Shown in pieces: positions 1 to 6,049 of a stretch of DNA of 9,932 nucleotides. Made by a program: the position numbers and the translations under genes. The stretch covers positions 1-9,932 of the forward strand of contig JAFUJG010000317.1 in assembly GCA_017468215.1 (NCBI GenBank), written 5' to 3'. The DNA comes from Clostridia bacterium (GTDB lineage: Bacteria; Bacillota; Clostridia; UMGS1883). Numbering within the stretch: the first letter of the stretch is position 1; every line of letters starts with the position of its first letter. The notes under the pieces were generated by a model. That model searched no databases, was not told where the DNA came from, and was given only the letters and a program-made list of their open reading frames with translations.

Positions 1-155
1 GAGGCTCTGTAAACCCCACTCGGTGCAACATCGAAAGGATGCCTTTTGGCGGGTTGGTCCGACCTATATCCGAAAGATGGCTGGAGCCGTGCAGAAATGC
101 AAGGCGTAGATAGATGACCGTTTTAAACGACAGAACTCGGCTTACAGGCTTGCTC
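1..155 (+). ncRNA. rnpB: RNase P RNA, 3' part (gene begins outside the window)
   Basis: This is the 3' portion of the catalytic RNA of RNase P, which cuts the 5' leader from pre-tRNAs. Conserved landmarks appear in the right order: GTAAACCCCACTCGGTGCAA near 9-28, GGTTGGTCCGACCTA near 53-67, AGATAGATGACCG near 109-121, and GACAGAACTCGGCTTACAGG near 129-148. The last of these is the conserved 3' strand close to helix P1. The pattern fits the common ancestral (type A) bacterial fold better than the Bacillus type B fold, but the 5' half is missing, so the class is an inference. The 3' end is placed at about 155, before the terminator; the exact base is not determined. Confidence 0.93.
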
Positions 156-169
156 ACAAACAAGAAATT

Positions 170-199
170 AAGACGCCATACGGCGTCTTTTTCTTTTTT
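170..199 (+). terminator. Intrinsic terminator of rnpB
   Basis: A perfect 8-bp stem (AAGACGCC at 170-177, GGCGTCTT at 182-189) with a four-base loop is followed directly by a T-rich run to about 199. It lies about 15 bases after the likely RNase P RNA 3' end. Confidence 0.9.
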
Positions 200-219
200 G
201 TGTGAAGGCAGCATGTTTT

Positions 220-248
220 TTGTAGGGGAGGGCGCCTTCGACCTCCCG
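220..248 (+). repeat. REP-like GC palindrome, copy 1 (upstream of the transposase)
   Basis: The unit starts TTGTAGGGGAGGG and ends CCTCCC. It can form a stem of GGGAGG with CCTCCC; the innermost seventh pair is mismatched and the loop is about 8 bases. It has the same head and geometry as the two copies inside the transposase gene (449-478 and, inverted, 609-638). It sits just upstream of the transposase promoter. RAYT-type transposases are known to act on REP hairpins, so these are candidate substrates; that link is inferred. Confidence 0.6.
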
Positions 249-254
249 ATGTTC

Positions 255-284
255 TTGACAGCTCAAATCTGTTTTTGATATAAT
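255..284 (+). promoter_or_regulatory. Sigma-A promoter of the RAYT transposase gene
   Basis: A perfect -35 TTGACA (255-260) and a perfect -10 TATAAT (279-284) are separated by 18 bases. Transcription would start near 291, about 44 bases before the transposase ATG. This is an unusually good consensus promoter for a transposase gene. Confidence 0.8.
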
Positions 285-334
285 TTGTGTAATAGTTGAT
301 GGTATAATTTCAAGAGAATGTTTGGTGGAGGCTA

Positions 335-811
335 ATGGAATATCCCAAAAGAAAACGAACCCGATTAAAGGATTTTGATTACAGCAAAGACGGTTATTAT
401 TTTGTGACCGTTTGCACAAAGGAAAGAAAAGAAATATTAGGTGAAATTATTGTAGGGGAGGGTCTCTGTGCCCTCCCTAAAAACAAGCTGACACCTATAG
501 GTGAATGTATTGAAGAAAGCATCAGATTTATTGACAAAAATTATAACGGTGTCAAAGTTGATAAATATGTAATTATGCCTAACCATATACATATGATTAT
601 TGCATTAACGGGCGGGCATGGAAACCCGCCCCTACAAAACATAGTCGGTCAGATGAAATCGTATGTCGGAAGTAAATTTAGCGGTGAAATCTTCCAACGC
701 TCGTTTCATGACCACATAATAAGAAATGAACAGGATTATCAAAAAATATGGGAATATATTGATACTAATGTTGCAAAGTGGGAAGATGACTGTTTTCACA
801 ATGCAAATTAA
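335..811 (+). CDS. REP-associated (RAYT / IS200-like Y1) transposase
   Basis: A 158-residue single-strand transposase of the HUH/Y1 superfamily, the usual length for RAYT proteins. It opens with the family's basic N-terminus and the GYYFVTVCT strand (residues 20-28). The HUH metal-binding motif is MPNHIH at 81-86 (His84, His86). The C-terminal block FQRSFHDHIIRNEQDY (120-135) is followed by EYIDTNVAKW (140-149). Tyr141 is the most likely nucleophile by comparison with E. coli TnpA-REP; Tyr135 is the alternative. The reading frame is intact. The ATG follows GGTGGAGG with only three bases between, which is short. Residues about 39-49 and 92-102 are encoded by copies of a palindromic repeat. No second transposon gene or terminal repeats are visible, as expected for solitary RAYTs. 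Confidence 0.9.
   Translation: MEYPKRKRTRLKDFDYSKDGYYFVTVCTKERKEILGEIIVGEGLCALPKNKLTPIGECIEESIRFIDKNYNGVKVDKYVIMPNHIHMIIALTGGHGNPPLQNIVGQMKSYVGSKFSGEIFQRSFHDHIIRNEQDYQKIWEYIDTNVAKWEDDCFHNAN
449..478 (+). repeat. REP-like GC palindrome, copy 2, inside the transposase ORF
   Basis: GGGAGGG (456-462) pairs with CCCTCCC (471-477) across an 8-base loop, preceded by TTGTAG as in copy 1. It is translated in frame as roughly VGEGLCALPK. The unit spans about 30 bases, a multiple of three, so it keeps the frame. Confidence 0.7.
609..638 (-). repeat. REP-like GC palindrome, copy 3, inverted, inside the transposase ORF
   Basis: GGGCGGG (610-616) pairs with CCCGCCC (625-631) across an 8-base loop, and CTACAA follows. 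Read on the minus strand it starts TTGTAGGGGCGGG, the same head as copies 1 and 2. The stem has changed A to C with the compensating change in the other arm. It encodes about TGGHGNPPLQ, directly after the HUH strand. Confidence 0.7.
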
Positions 812-815
812 CACT

Positions 816-845
816 AAAAAAGGCACACCATGGGGTGTGCCTTTT
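816..845. terminator. Bidirectional hairpin terminator between tnpA and the minus-strand XRE gene
   Basis: A perfect 12-bp stem (818-829 AAAAGGCACACC with 834-845) has loop ATGG. It has an A-tract on the left and a T-tract on the right, so it can end transcripts from both sides: the transposase from the left and the small XRE gene from the right. A near-identical hairpin lies at 1373-1400. Confidence 0.88.
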
Positions 846-870
846 ACAAATTTATTTTAGGATTATCTGT

Positions 871-1056
871 TCAGCAGAGAATATAGTCAATGCTTACTTT
901 ATAAAAGTCGGCCAAAAGAATAAGTTTTTCCCCACTAATGTCGGCTTTGCCCAATTCAATTTTGCTATATTGCTGCTGGGTAGTTTTTATGACTTTTGCA
1001 ATTTCAGCCTGGCTTAAATCACGGTCTTCTCGGAGAGCCTTTATTCGATAGTTCAT
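871..1056 (-). CDS. Small XRE-family HTH regulator, probably C-terminally truncated
   Basis: A 61-residue protein that is essentially one Cro/CI-type helix-turn-helix: MNYRIKALREDRDLSQAEIA at the N-terminus, a recognition segment TTQQQYSKIELGKADI (25-40), and VSIDYIL near the end. The start ATG has AAGGAG about 9 bases upstream (complement of 1066-1071). It is divergent from another XRE gene at 1162, with a palindromic site between them. The ORF stops at TGA (871-873), but the same frame continues as TDNPKINL to TAA at 844-846. That matches the R-T-D-N-P tail common in this family, so the stop is probably a nonsense mutation of an Arg codon (CGA to TGA). The helix-turn-helix itself is complete. 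Its targets are unknown; self-regulation through the shared intergenic site is an inference. Confidence 0.85.
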   Translation of the reverse strand: MNYRIKALREDRDLSQAEIAKVIKTTQQQYSKIELGKADISGEKLILLADFYKVSIDYILC

Positions 1057-1094
1057 AATATCAAACTCCTTTGTTTAATAATACACTACATCTT

Positions 1095-1131
1095 AAAGGT
1101 GTATTGGTTTTTACACCTAACAGGTGTAAAA
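1095..1131. promoter_or_regulatory. Palindromic operator-like site between the divergent XRE genes
   Basis: A perfect 10-bp inverted repeat, TTTTACACCT (1109-1118) and AGGTGTAAAA (1122-1131), is spaced by AAC. A further half-site AAAGGTGTA lies at 1095-1103. This is the usual size and layout for an XRE dimer operator. It overlaps the possible -10 of the rightward gene (TAAAAT, 1127-1132; possible weak -35 TTGGTT at 1104-1109, 17-base spacer), so a bound repressor would block that promoter. Which of the two proteins binds is not shown by the sequence. Confidence 0.7.
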
Positions 1132-1161
1132 TGAAGTTGCATTTAAAAAGGAGTTAATTAT

Positions 1162-1371
1162 ATGAGCGATAACGAAAGATTTTGCCAAAACATAAAAAAA
1201 TTAAGGGAAAGGCATCATCTGACAAAAACAGATATGGTAAAGAAATTAAAAATAAGTATACCAACATTAAAAAAGATTGAAAGTGGGGAATTGCCCAAAC
1301 GGTTAACGGTAAAAGTTATATACGCCATTGTAGACGAGTTTAATATAAGTGCAGACGATTTGTTTAAATGA
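1162..1371 (+). CDS. Small XRE-family HTH regulator
   Basis: A 69-residue protein, again a lone helix-turn-helix domain. An N-terminal helix with NIKKLRERHHLTKTDM is followed by the turn and recognition helix KLKISIPTLKKIESG (28-42), then a C-terminal helix pair ending NISADDLFK. The ATG is preceded by AAGGAG (1148-1153) at 8 bases. It diverges from the XRE gene at 871-1056 and ends directly at a terminator hairpin. There is no toxin, protease or ligand domain. The two regulators together resemble the control region of a small mobile element or a two-repressor switch; no phage genes are visible here, so that reading is only a possibility. Confidence 0.85.
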   Translation: MSDNERFCQNIKKLRERHHLTKTDMVKKLKISIPTLKKIESGELPKRLTVKVIYAIVDEFNISADDLFK

Positions 1372-1372
1372 A

Positions 1373-1400
1373 AAAAGGCACACCGTAAGGCGTGCCTTTT
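1373..1400. terminator. Bidirectional hairpin terminator between the XRE gene and the metalloregulator gene
   Basis: AAAAGGCACACC pairs with GGCGTGCCTTTT around loop GTAA, with one A-C mismatch (1382/1391). An A-run precedes and a T-run ends the stem, so it can stop both the rightward XRE transcript and the leftward dgt-dnaG-rpoD-dtxR transcript. The stem is nearly the same as that at 818-845. Confidence 0.85.
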
Positions 1401-1405
1401 CACTA

Positions 1406-1780
1406 TTATATAAGTTTTGAATTTTTTAAAAATTCTTTAAGCTTTGCAAAGGTTTGCTCGCTTAAATCGTGCTCAATTTTACAGCTGTCTTCCTTGGCAG
1501 TTTCCTCGTCAACGCCGATATGCATTAAAAGACGAGTGAGGATTTCGTGCCTTTCGTAGACGCTTTTTGCTATTGCTAATCCTGTGTCTGTAAGGCGGAT
1601 ATGGCCTAAATCGTCAACTGTGATATAGCCTTTTTCACGAAGGGATTTCATCGCAACGGAAACCGAGGGCTTTGAAAAGCCTAAGGTATGGGCAATATCA
1701 ATGCTGCGGACAGAGCCGTTTTCGTTATTGAGCATAAGTATAGCTTCGAGATAATCTTCAGCGGATTGGTTTGTACGCAA
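1406..1780 (-). CDS. DtxR/MntR-family metal-dependent transcriptional regulator
   Basis: A 124-residue iron/manganese sensor of the short MntR type: a winged helix (about 1-70) plus the dimerisation helices, with no C-terminal SH3-like domain. The DNA-binding part includes GSVRSIDIAHTLGFSKPSVS (22-41). Likely metal ligands, by comparison with B. subtilis MntR, are Asp9, Glu12, His78, Cys100, Glu103 and His104. The Asp is as in MntR, while the Cys is as in DtxR. The start is TTG (1778-1780): GGGAGG lies 7 bases upstream and no in-frame ATG is near. It begins 20 bases after the rpoD stop and is likely the last gene of the operon. No metal transporter is present in the window, so its targets are elsewhere. 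Iron versus manganese cannot be decided. Confidence 0.88.
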   Translation of the reverse strand: MRTNQSAEDYLEAILMLNNENGSVRSIDIAHTLGFSKPSVSVAMKSLREKGYITVDDLGHIRLTDTGLAIAKSVYERHEILTRLLMHIGVDEETAKEDSCKIEHDLSEQTFAKLKEFLKNSKLI

Positions 1781-1800
1781 AGGATGACCTCCCTTGTTTT

Positions 1801-2898
1801 TTATTCTAAGAAATCCTTAAGCTTTTTGCTTCTGGAGGGGTGGCGGAGCTTACGGAGAGCTTTTGCCTCAATCTGACGGATTCTTTCACGTGTAACGTTA
1901 AATTCCTGACCTACTTCTTCCAGTGTTCTCTGTCTGCCGTCAACTAAGCCAAAGCGGAGACGGAGCACCTTTTCTTCTCGGGGAGTAAGCTCACTGAGAA
2001 CCTTCATAAGCTGTTCCTTAAGGAGCATGAAGGATGCTGCCTCAGAAGGTGCAGGAGCATCGTCATCGGGGATAAAGTCGCCAAGATGGCTGTCTTCTTC
2101 TTCGCCGATGGGAGTTTCAAGACTAACAGGCTCCTGTGCAATCTTCATTATTTCACGAACCTTTTCCAAGCTCATGTTCATTTCCTTTGCAATCTCCTCG
2201 GGAGTAGGTTCACGGCCTAACTCCTGCAAAAGCTGACGTGAAACACGGATGAGCTTGTTGATTGTTTCAACCATATGAACAGGGATACGGATTGTTCTTG
2301 CCTGGTCAGCAATAGCACGTGTGATAGCCTGACGAATCCACCATGTTGCATATGTTGAGAACTTGTAGCCCTTTGTGTAGTCGAACTTTTCAACTGCCTT
2401 TATAAGACCAAGGTTACCTTCCTGGATAAGGTCAAGGAAAAGCATGCCACGGCCAACATATCTTTTTGCAATACTTACAACCAGACGAAGGTTTGCCTTT
2501 GTAAGCTTCTGGCGGGCTTCTTCGTCGCCTTCTGCCATACGCTTTGCGTATTCAAATTCCTCCTGAGGGGAAAGAAGGGGAACCTGTCCGATTTCTTTAA
2601 GATACATTCTAACGTGGTCGTCTGTGGAAACGCCTTCGGGAACAGACAAATCCTCGGGGTTTTCGGCAGATTCAGACTCGTCAATCTTTGCAAGCTCAGA
2701 ATCGATATCGCCTACAACTGTTATACCCTGTGCGTCAAGATGCTCGTGAATTTTTTCAATCTGTTCAGCATCAAGCTCAAACTCGGAAAGTGCATCTTCA
2801 ATTTCCTTAAGGGTGAGGAGGCCCTTCTGCTTACCTGTTTCCAAAAGCTCCTTAATAGCAGCTTTTTTATTGCTTGTACCTGTAGTATTTTCGCTCAT
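1801..2898 (-). CDS. rpoD: RNA polymerase primary sigma factor (SigA/RpoD)
   Basis: The housekeeping sigma factor, which directs RNA polymerase to -35/-10 promoters. The protein is 365 residues, close to B. subtilis SigA. A short region 1.1 occupies about 1-85. Region 1.2 has [18 protein letters not shown]. Region 2 (about 130-205) carries [27 protein letters not shown] and the -10 recognition helix [15 protein letters not shown]. Region 3 spans about 206-280. Region 4 (about 300-365) has [15 protein letters not shown] and the -35 helix [20 protein letters not shown]. The start at 2898 is preferred because AAAGGA then lies 8 bases upstream. The upstream in-frame ATG at 2907 abuts the Shine-Dalgarno with no spacing. 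It follows dnaG by only 5 bases, the classic dnaG-rpoD arrangement. Confidence 0.98.
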   Translation of the reverse strand: MSENTTGTSNKKAAIKELLETGKQKGLLTLKEIEDALSEFELDAEQIEKIHEHLDAQGITVVGDIDSELAKIDESESAENPEDLSVPEGVSTDDHVRMYLKEIGQVPLLSPQEEFEYAKRMAEGDEEARQKLTKANLRLVVSIAKRYVGRGMLFLDLIQEGNLGLIKAVEKFDYTKGYKFSTYATWWIRQAITRAIADQARTIRIPVHMVETINKLIRVSRQLLQELGREPTPEEIAKEMNMSLEKVREIMKIAQEPVSLETPIGEEEDSHLGDFIPDDDAPAPSEAASFMLLKEQLMKVLSELTPREEKVLRLRFGLVDGRQRTLEEVGQEFNVTRERIRQIEAKALRKLRHPSRSKKLKDFLE

Positions 2899-2903
2899 TG
2901 AGA

Positions 2904-4664
2904 TCATCCTTTCAATGATTTTTGTTTTTTTAATAATTCGGAAAGAAGATTAACATCGCCCGAGCGGGTTGCCTCGGCTATGCGGAGGTTTAATGTTTCT
3001 TCTTCGATTACTTTTATATAATCAACTGCCGCCTGGATGGGGTCGGCAATTTCAGCCGTTTGTAAGAACACTGCCGAAAATTCGCCTTCTCTGCCGGGGA
3101 AATATGCCGCCAGCTCTGTTATGCCGAAGGCTGCTCCGCTGTTGTAAAGCTCCAGCGCCTTTTGGAAAACCTCACAGTGAAATTCGTTAGTAAAGGTTTC
3201 CTCTGTGATTTTATCCTTAAGCTTTTCAAAGCAAAGCCTTGACGAAAGCAGTGTTGATAAAAGCCCGCACTCGGCACGGTTTAACCGCCCTTGGCTCTTT
3301 TTCTGCACCGTTGGGGTGTTAACTGTTACGTTTTTCCGCATTTCTGTGCTGAGCTGCCTGTTGCGGTCGTTCCTGCGGAGCTTTTTGATTTCCGCATTCA
3401 ACGCATCGGCGGAGATGTGTGCCTTGAGTGATATGTATTTTATGTATTCATCCTGCTCCACGGCACTTTTTAATTTTGAAAGAAAAACTGCTGCTTCACG
3501 TGAAAATTCAACCTTCTGGGCTATGTCGTCAAGGTCGTACTTGTCCATGATTGTATCGATGGAGTAGCGTGTGGTGGCTGAGGCTGAAGTGATAAGCTTT
3601 TCAAATGCCTCGGCACCTCGCTTGCGGATAAATTCATCCGGGTCCTTACCATCTGGAACTTTAAGAATTTTTACGCTGCATTCCATATTGGAAAAAAGCT
3701 CGATTGCTTTTTTCGCAGCCTTTTGCCCTGCCTCGTCCGAGTCGTAGCAAAGGTATATTTTTTTTGAATGCTTGACCGCCAGCCTTGCCTGTTCAAGGGT
3801 GAGGGCTGTTCCGCAGCCTGCAATTGCTCCTGTGAAGCCTGCCTGATGAAGGCTGATAACGTCCATGTAGCCTTCGGTTAATATAAGATAATCAGAGGTG
3901 CTCTTTTTTGCAAAATTCAACGCATAAAGCACCTTGCTTTTGTTATATACAATGCTTTCGGGTGAGTTGATGTATTTAGCGCCGTCACCCTCTAATTTTC
4001 TGCCGCCGAAGCCCACCACATTGCCACGCACATCGATAATGGGGAACATGACACGGTTACGGTAGCGGTCATAGATATGATTTTTTTCGTTACGGACACA
4101 AAGCCCTGCCTCGACCATTAAATCACGCTCATAGCCTAACGAGGTAAGCTTTTTTAAAAGAGCATCCCAGCTGTCGGCAGATGCACCCAAGCCAAAGGCG
4201 GTGATTGTTTTCATGGATAAGCCACGTTTTGTAAGATAATCAAGGCTTTTTTTGCCTGCGGGTGATAAAAGCACCTCACGAAAAAACTTTGCGGCATCAC
4301 GGTTCATGTCATAAATGCGGCGTTTTCTTTTGTAGAACTCGTCCGCTTCGTCCTTGGACTGCCCCATTTCGGGAAGGCTGATGCCTGCTCTTTCTGCCAG
4401 AAACTTTACCGCATCGGGAAAATCAAGATTTTCTGCCGCCATGGCAAACTGGATAACACTTCCGCCTGCACCGCAGCCAAAGCAGTGGTAAAGCTGCTTG
4501 TCGCTGCTTACATGGAAGGAGGGGGTTTTTTCCCTGTGGAAGGGGCAACAGCCCATGTATCCGCTGCCGCTCTTTTTTAACTGAACATAAGACGACACAA
4601 GAGAGATAATATCGTTTGCGTTAACTACTTCCGAGATTAATTCGTCCGGATAAAAATTAGCCAT
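2904..4664 (-). CDS. dnaG: DNA primase DnaG
   Basis: Synthesises RNA primers at the replication fork. It is 586 residues, a normal length. The N-terminal CHC2 zinc domain has Cys40, His43, Cys61 and Cys64 ([12 protein letters not shown] and CFGCGAGG). The basic RNA-polymerase part includes [12 protein letters not shown] (about 198-209) and GFGGRKLEG (218-226). The TOPRIM core has EGYMDVI (Glu264), YDSDEAG (Asp308, Asp310) and DGKDPDE (338-344), the metal-binding acidic residues. A divergent C-terminal helical region from about 440 should bind the DnaB-type helicase. The start is fixed by TAAGGAGG 8 bases before ATG at 4664; an upstream in-frame extension of 18 residues has no such site. It is followed at 5 bases by rpoD and preceded by dgt. 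Confidence 0.97.
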   Translation of the reverse strand: MANFYPDELISEVVNANDIISLVSSYVQLKKSGSGYMGCCPFHREKTPSFHVSSDKQLYHCFGCGAGGSVIQFAMAAENLDFPDAVKFLAERAGISLPEMGQSKDEADEFYKRKRRIYDMNRDAAKFFREVLLSPAGKKSLDYLTKRGLSMKTITAFGLGASADSWDALLKKLTSLGYERDLMVEAGLCVRNEKNHIYDRYRNRVMFPIIDVRGNVVGFGGRKLEGDGAKYINSPESIVYNKSKVLYALNFAKKSTSDYLILTEGYMDVISLHQAGFTGAIAGCGTALTLEQARLAVKHSKKIYLCYDSDEAGQKAAKKAIELFSNMECSVKILKVPDGKDPDEFIRKRGAEAFEKLITSASATTRYSIDTIMDKYDLDDIAQKVEFSREAAVFLSKLKSAVEQDEYIKYISLKAHISADALNAEIKKLRRNDRNRQLSTEMRKNVTVNTPTVQKKSQGRLNRAECGLLSTLLSSRLCFEKLKDKITEETFTNEFHCEVFQKALELYNSGAAFGITELAAYFPGREGEFSAVFLQTAEIADPIQAAVDYIKVIEEETLNLRIAEATRSGDVNLLSELLKKQKSLKG

Positions 4665-4726
4665 GTACTCAACCTCCTTATACAAATAGTATAGCGGTGG
4701 ATGTACGAAAAAACGCACATATCTCT

Positions 4727-4843
4727 CCTCGCCTTAAAAGTGTTCAATGTATTTATTCGACAATTGGTGAGAAAATCCTTTTTTAAATTTAAAAATAATT
4801 TGTGACACATAAGGCGAGATGCCGACTCCCCTCGCCTTATGTG
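4727..4843 (-). other. dnaG leader with alternative inverted repeats
   Basis: In the 219-base dgt-dnaG gap, CACATAAGGCGAG (4806-4818) is perfectly complementary to 4831-4843, a 13-bp stem with a 12-base loop. A third segment, CCTCGCCTTA (4727-4736), repeats 4830-4839. In the leftward transcript the middle segment can therefore pair either with the earlier or the later copy. No T-run follows the strong stem at once, though a T-rich stretch comes about 9 bases on. It may be a weak terminator or processing site after dgt, or a switch; the sequence does not decide. Confidence 0.5.
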
Positions 4844-4883
4844 AAAGTTATGCCCAAATATTGGGAATATATACTTTTTTCCC

Positions 4884-5864
4884 TTATTGACGCCCCCAGG
4901 AGGAGGGAACATAGAGCTTCTGATACATATAAACCGCATAGCGGTCGCTCATGCCTGCAATATAATCGCACACACTACGTTCGATATCGCTGGCAGGGTC
5001 AATGTCTGGTATGGCAAGGGGATTGTTGGTATAATATGTATAAAGTCCGTTCATAATGCTCTGGACCTTTGCTTCCTCAACCTTGGCATCGGAGCCAACA
5101 TAAACACGGTCAAACATAAACTGCCTGAGGGCGTTCATGGCGTCTTCAACCTCGCCCGACATACGCACATCGGACGTGTCGAGGCTTGAATAAATACAGT
5201 TTTTAATCATGCAGTCAATACGGTCGGAGTGTGTTGCACCTAAGATAGAGGTTAGCTCCTTGGGAATATCCTCACCGGAGAGCACCCCTGCACGGATGGC
5301 ATCGTCAATATCGTGGTTGATATAGGCAATGCGGTCGGCAATTTTGATAATTTTGCCCTCGGGGGTTTGGGCAACGCCTTCGCCTGTGTGGTTAAGTATG
5401 CCGTCACGCACCTCGTATGTGAGGTTTAATTTTTCGATAATATCCACAACACGCACACTTTGCTCGTTGTGCCTGAAGCCACCTTTTGCAAGTGAATTAA
5501 GTGCCGCCTCGCCTGCGTGGCCAAAGGGTGTGTGACCCAGGTCGTGACCAAGGCTTATGGCTTCAACCAAATCCTCGTTAAGGCGTAAAGAGCGTGCGAT
5601 TGTTCTGCCTATTTGTGACACCTCCAGGGTGTGAGTTAACCTTGTGCGGTAGTGGTCACCCTCGGGAGATATGAAAACCTGTGTTTTATGCTTTAAGCGG
5701 CGGAATGCCTTTGAGTGAATAATCCTGTCACGGTCACGCTGGAATTCGGTACGGATGTCGCAGGGAGTGTGGGGGATTTCACGGCCTCGGGTCTGGCTTG
5801 ATTTTGTGACATATTCCGATAAGGTTAAATTTTCGGATTCTTCAATACGTTCACGAATTGTCAA
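4884..5864 (-). CDS. dgt: Deoxyguanosinetriphosphate triphosphohydrolase-like HD protein
   Basis: An HD-superfamily enzyme that removes the whole triphosphate from dNTPs, giving deoxynucleoside and tripolyphosphate, and so tunes dNTP pools. It is 326 residues from the TTG start, the short dGTPase-like form usual in Clostridia. It has CDIRTEFQRDRDRIIHSKAF and RRLKHKTQVF near 35-65. The H-HD-D metal site is RLTHTLEV (His78), GHDLGHTPFGH (His107-Asp108) and KIADRIAYINHDID (Asp177). The TTG at 5864 is chosen because AAAGGA lies 8 bases upstream and the product then begins M-TIRER, as relatives do. The ATG at 5873 touches the Shine-Dalgarno. It sits upstream of dnaG, a frequent clostridial order linking dNTP control to replication. 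True dNTP preference is not visible. Confidence 0.93.
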   Translation of the reverse strand: MTIRERIEESENLTLSEYVTKSSQTRGREIPHTPCDIRTEFQRDRDRIIHSKAFRRLKHKTQVFISPEGDHYRTRLTHTLEVSQIGRTIARSLRLNEDLVEAISLGHDLGHTPFGHAGEAALNSLAKGGFRHNEQSVRVVDIIEKLNLTYEVRDGILNHTGEGVAQTPEGKIIKIADRIAYINHDIDDAIRAGVLSGEDIPKELTSILGATHSDRIDCMIKNCIYSSLDTSDVRMSGEVEDAMNALRQFMFDRVYVGSDAKVEEAKVQSIMNGLYTYYTNNPLAIPDIDPASDIERSVCDYIAGMSDRYAVYMYQKLYVPSSWGRQ

Positions 5865-5902
5865 CTTAATCATCCTTTCGGGTGCGGATGCAGAATTTAA
5901 GG

Positions 5903-5922
5903 GATTTTTGCAAGCAAAAATC
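5903..5922. repeat. Inverted repeat in the dgt upstream region
   Basis: GATTTTTGC and GCAAAAATC are perfect 9-bp arms with a two-base centre, about 40 bases upstream of the dgt start. Its size fits an operator or a small leader hairpin. There is no run of T on the dgt transcript after it, so it is not a standard terminator. No clear promoter was found for dgt in 5874-5978. Confidence 0.4.
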
Positions 5923-5978
5923 TTATATTTACCTTATTCGATAAAATTTGGAAAAATCCTTTAATTAGCGGAAATAAA

Positions 5979-6004
5979 AACGGAGTGTCTTTTGACACTC
6001 CGTT
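5979..6004 (-). terminator. Intrinsic terminator of the phosphofructokinase gene
   Basis: AACGGAGTGTC (5979-5989) pairs perfectly with 5994-6004 around a four-base loop. On the minus strand the stem is followed by TTTATTT. It is about 45 bases after the phosphofructokinase stop and separates that gene from dgt. Confidence 0.9.
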
Positions 6005-6049
6005 GCCTTTGTTTTCTATTTGTGCATTCTGCGCAATTTAACTGTTTAA

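Noticed and set aside
1..155. A different structural RNA (tmRNA or 6S RNA)
   Set aside because: The order of conserved blocks, especially AGATAGATGACCG and GACAGAACTCGGCTTA, is that of RNase P RNA.
4665..4718. An 18-residue N-terminal extension of DnaG
   Set aside because: The strong TAAGGAGG site lies directly upstream of the ATG at 4664, where DnaG proteins normally begin; the extension would run through that site.
4637..4939. A minus-strand 100-codon frame across the dgt-dnaG gap
   Set aside because: It overlaps the ends of both dgt and dnaG, has no recognisable domain, and covers the leader hairpins; not a credible gene.
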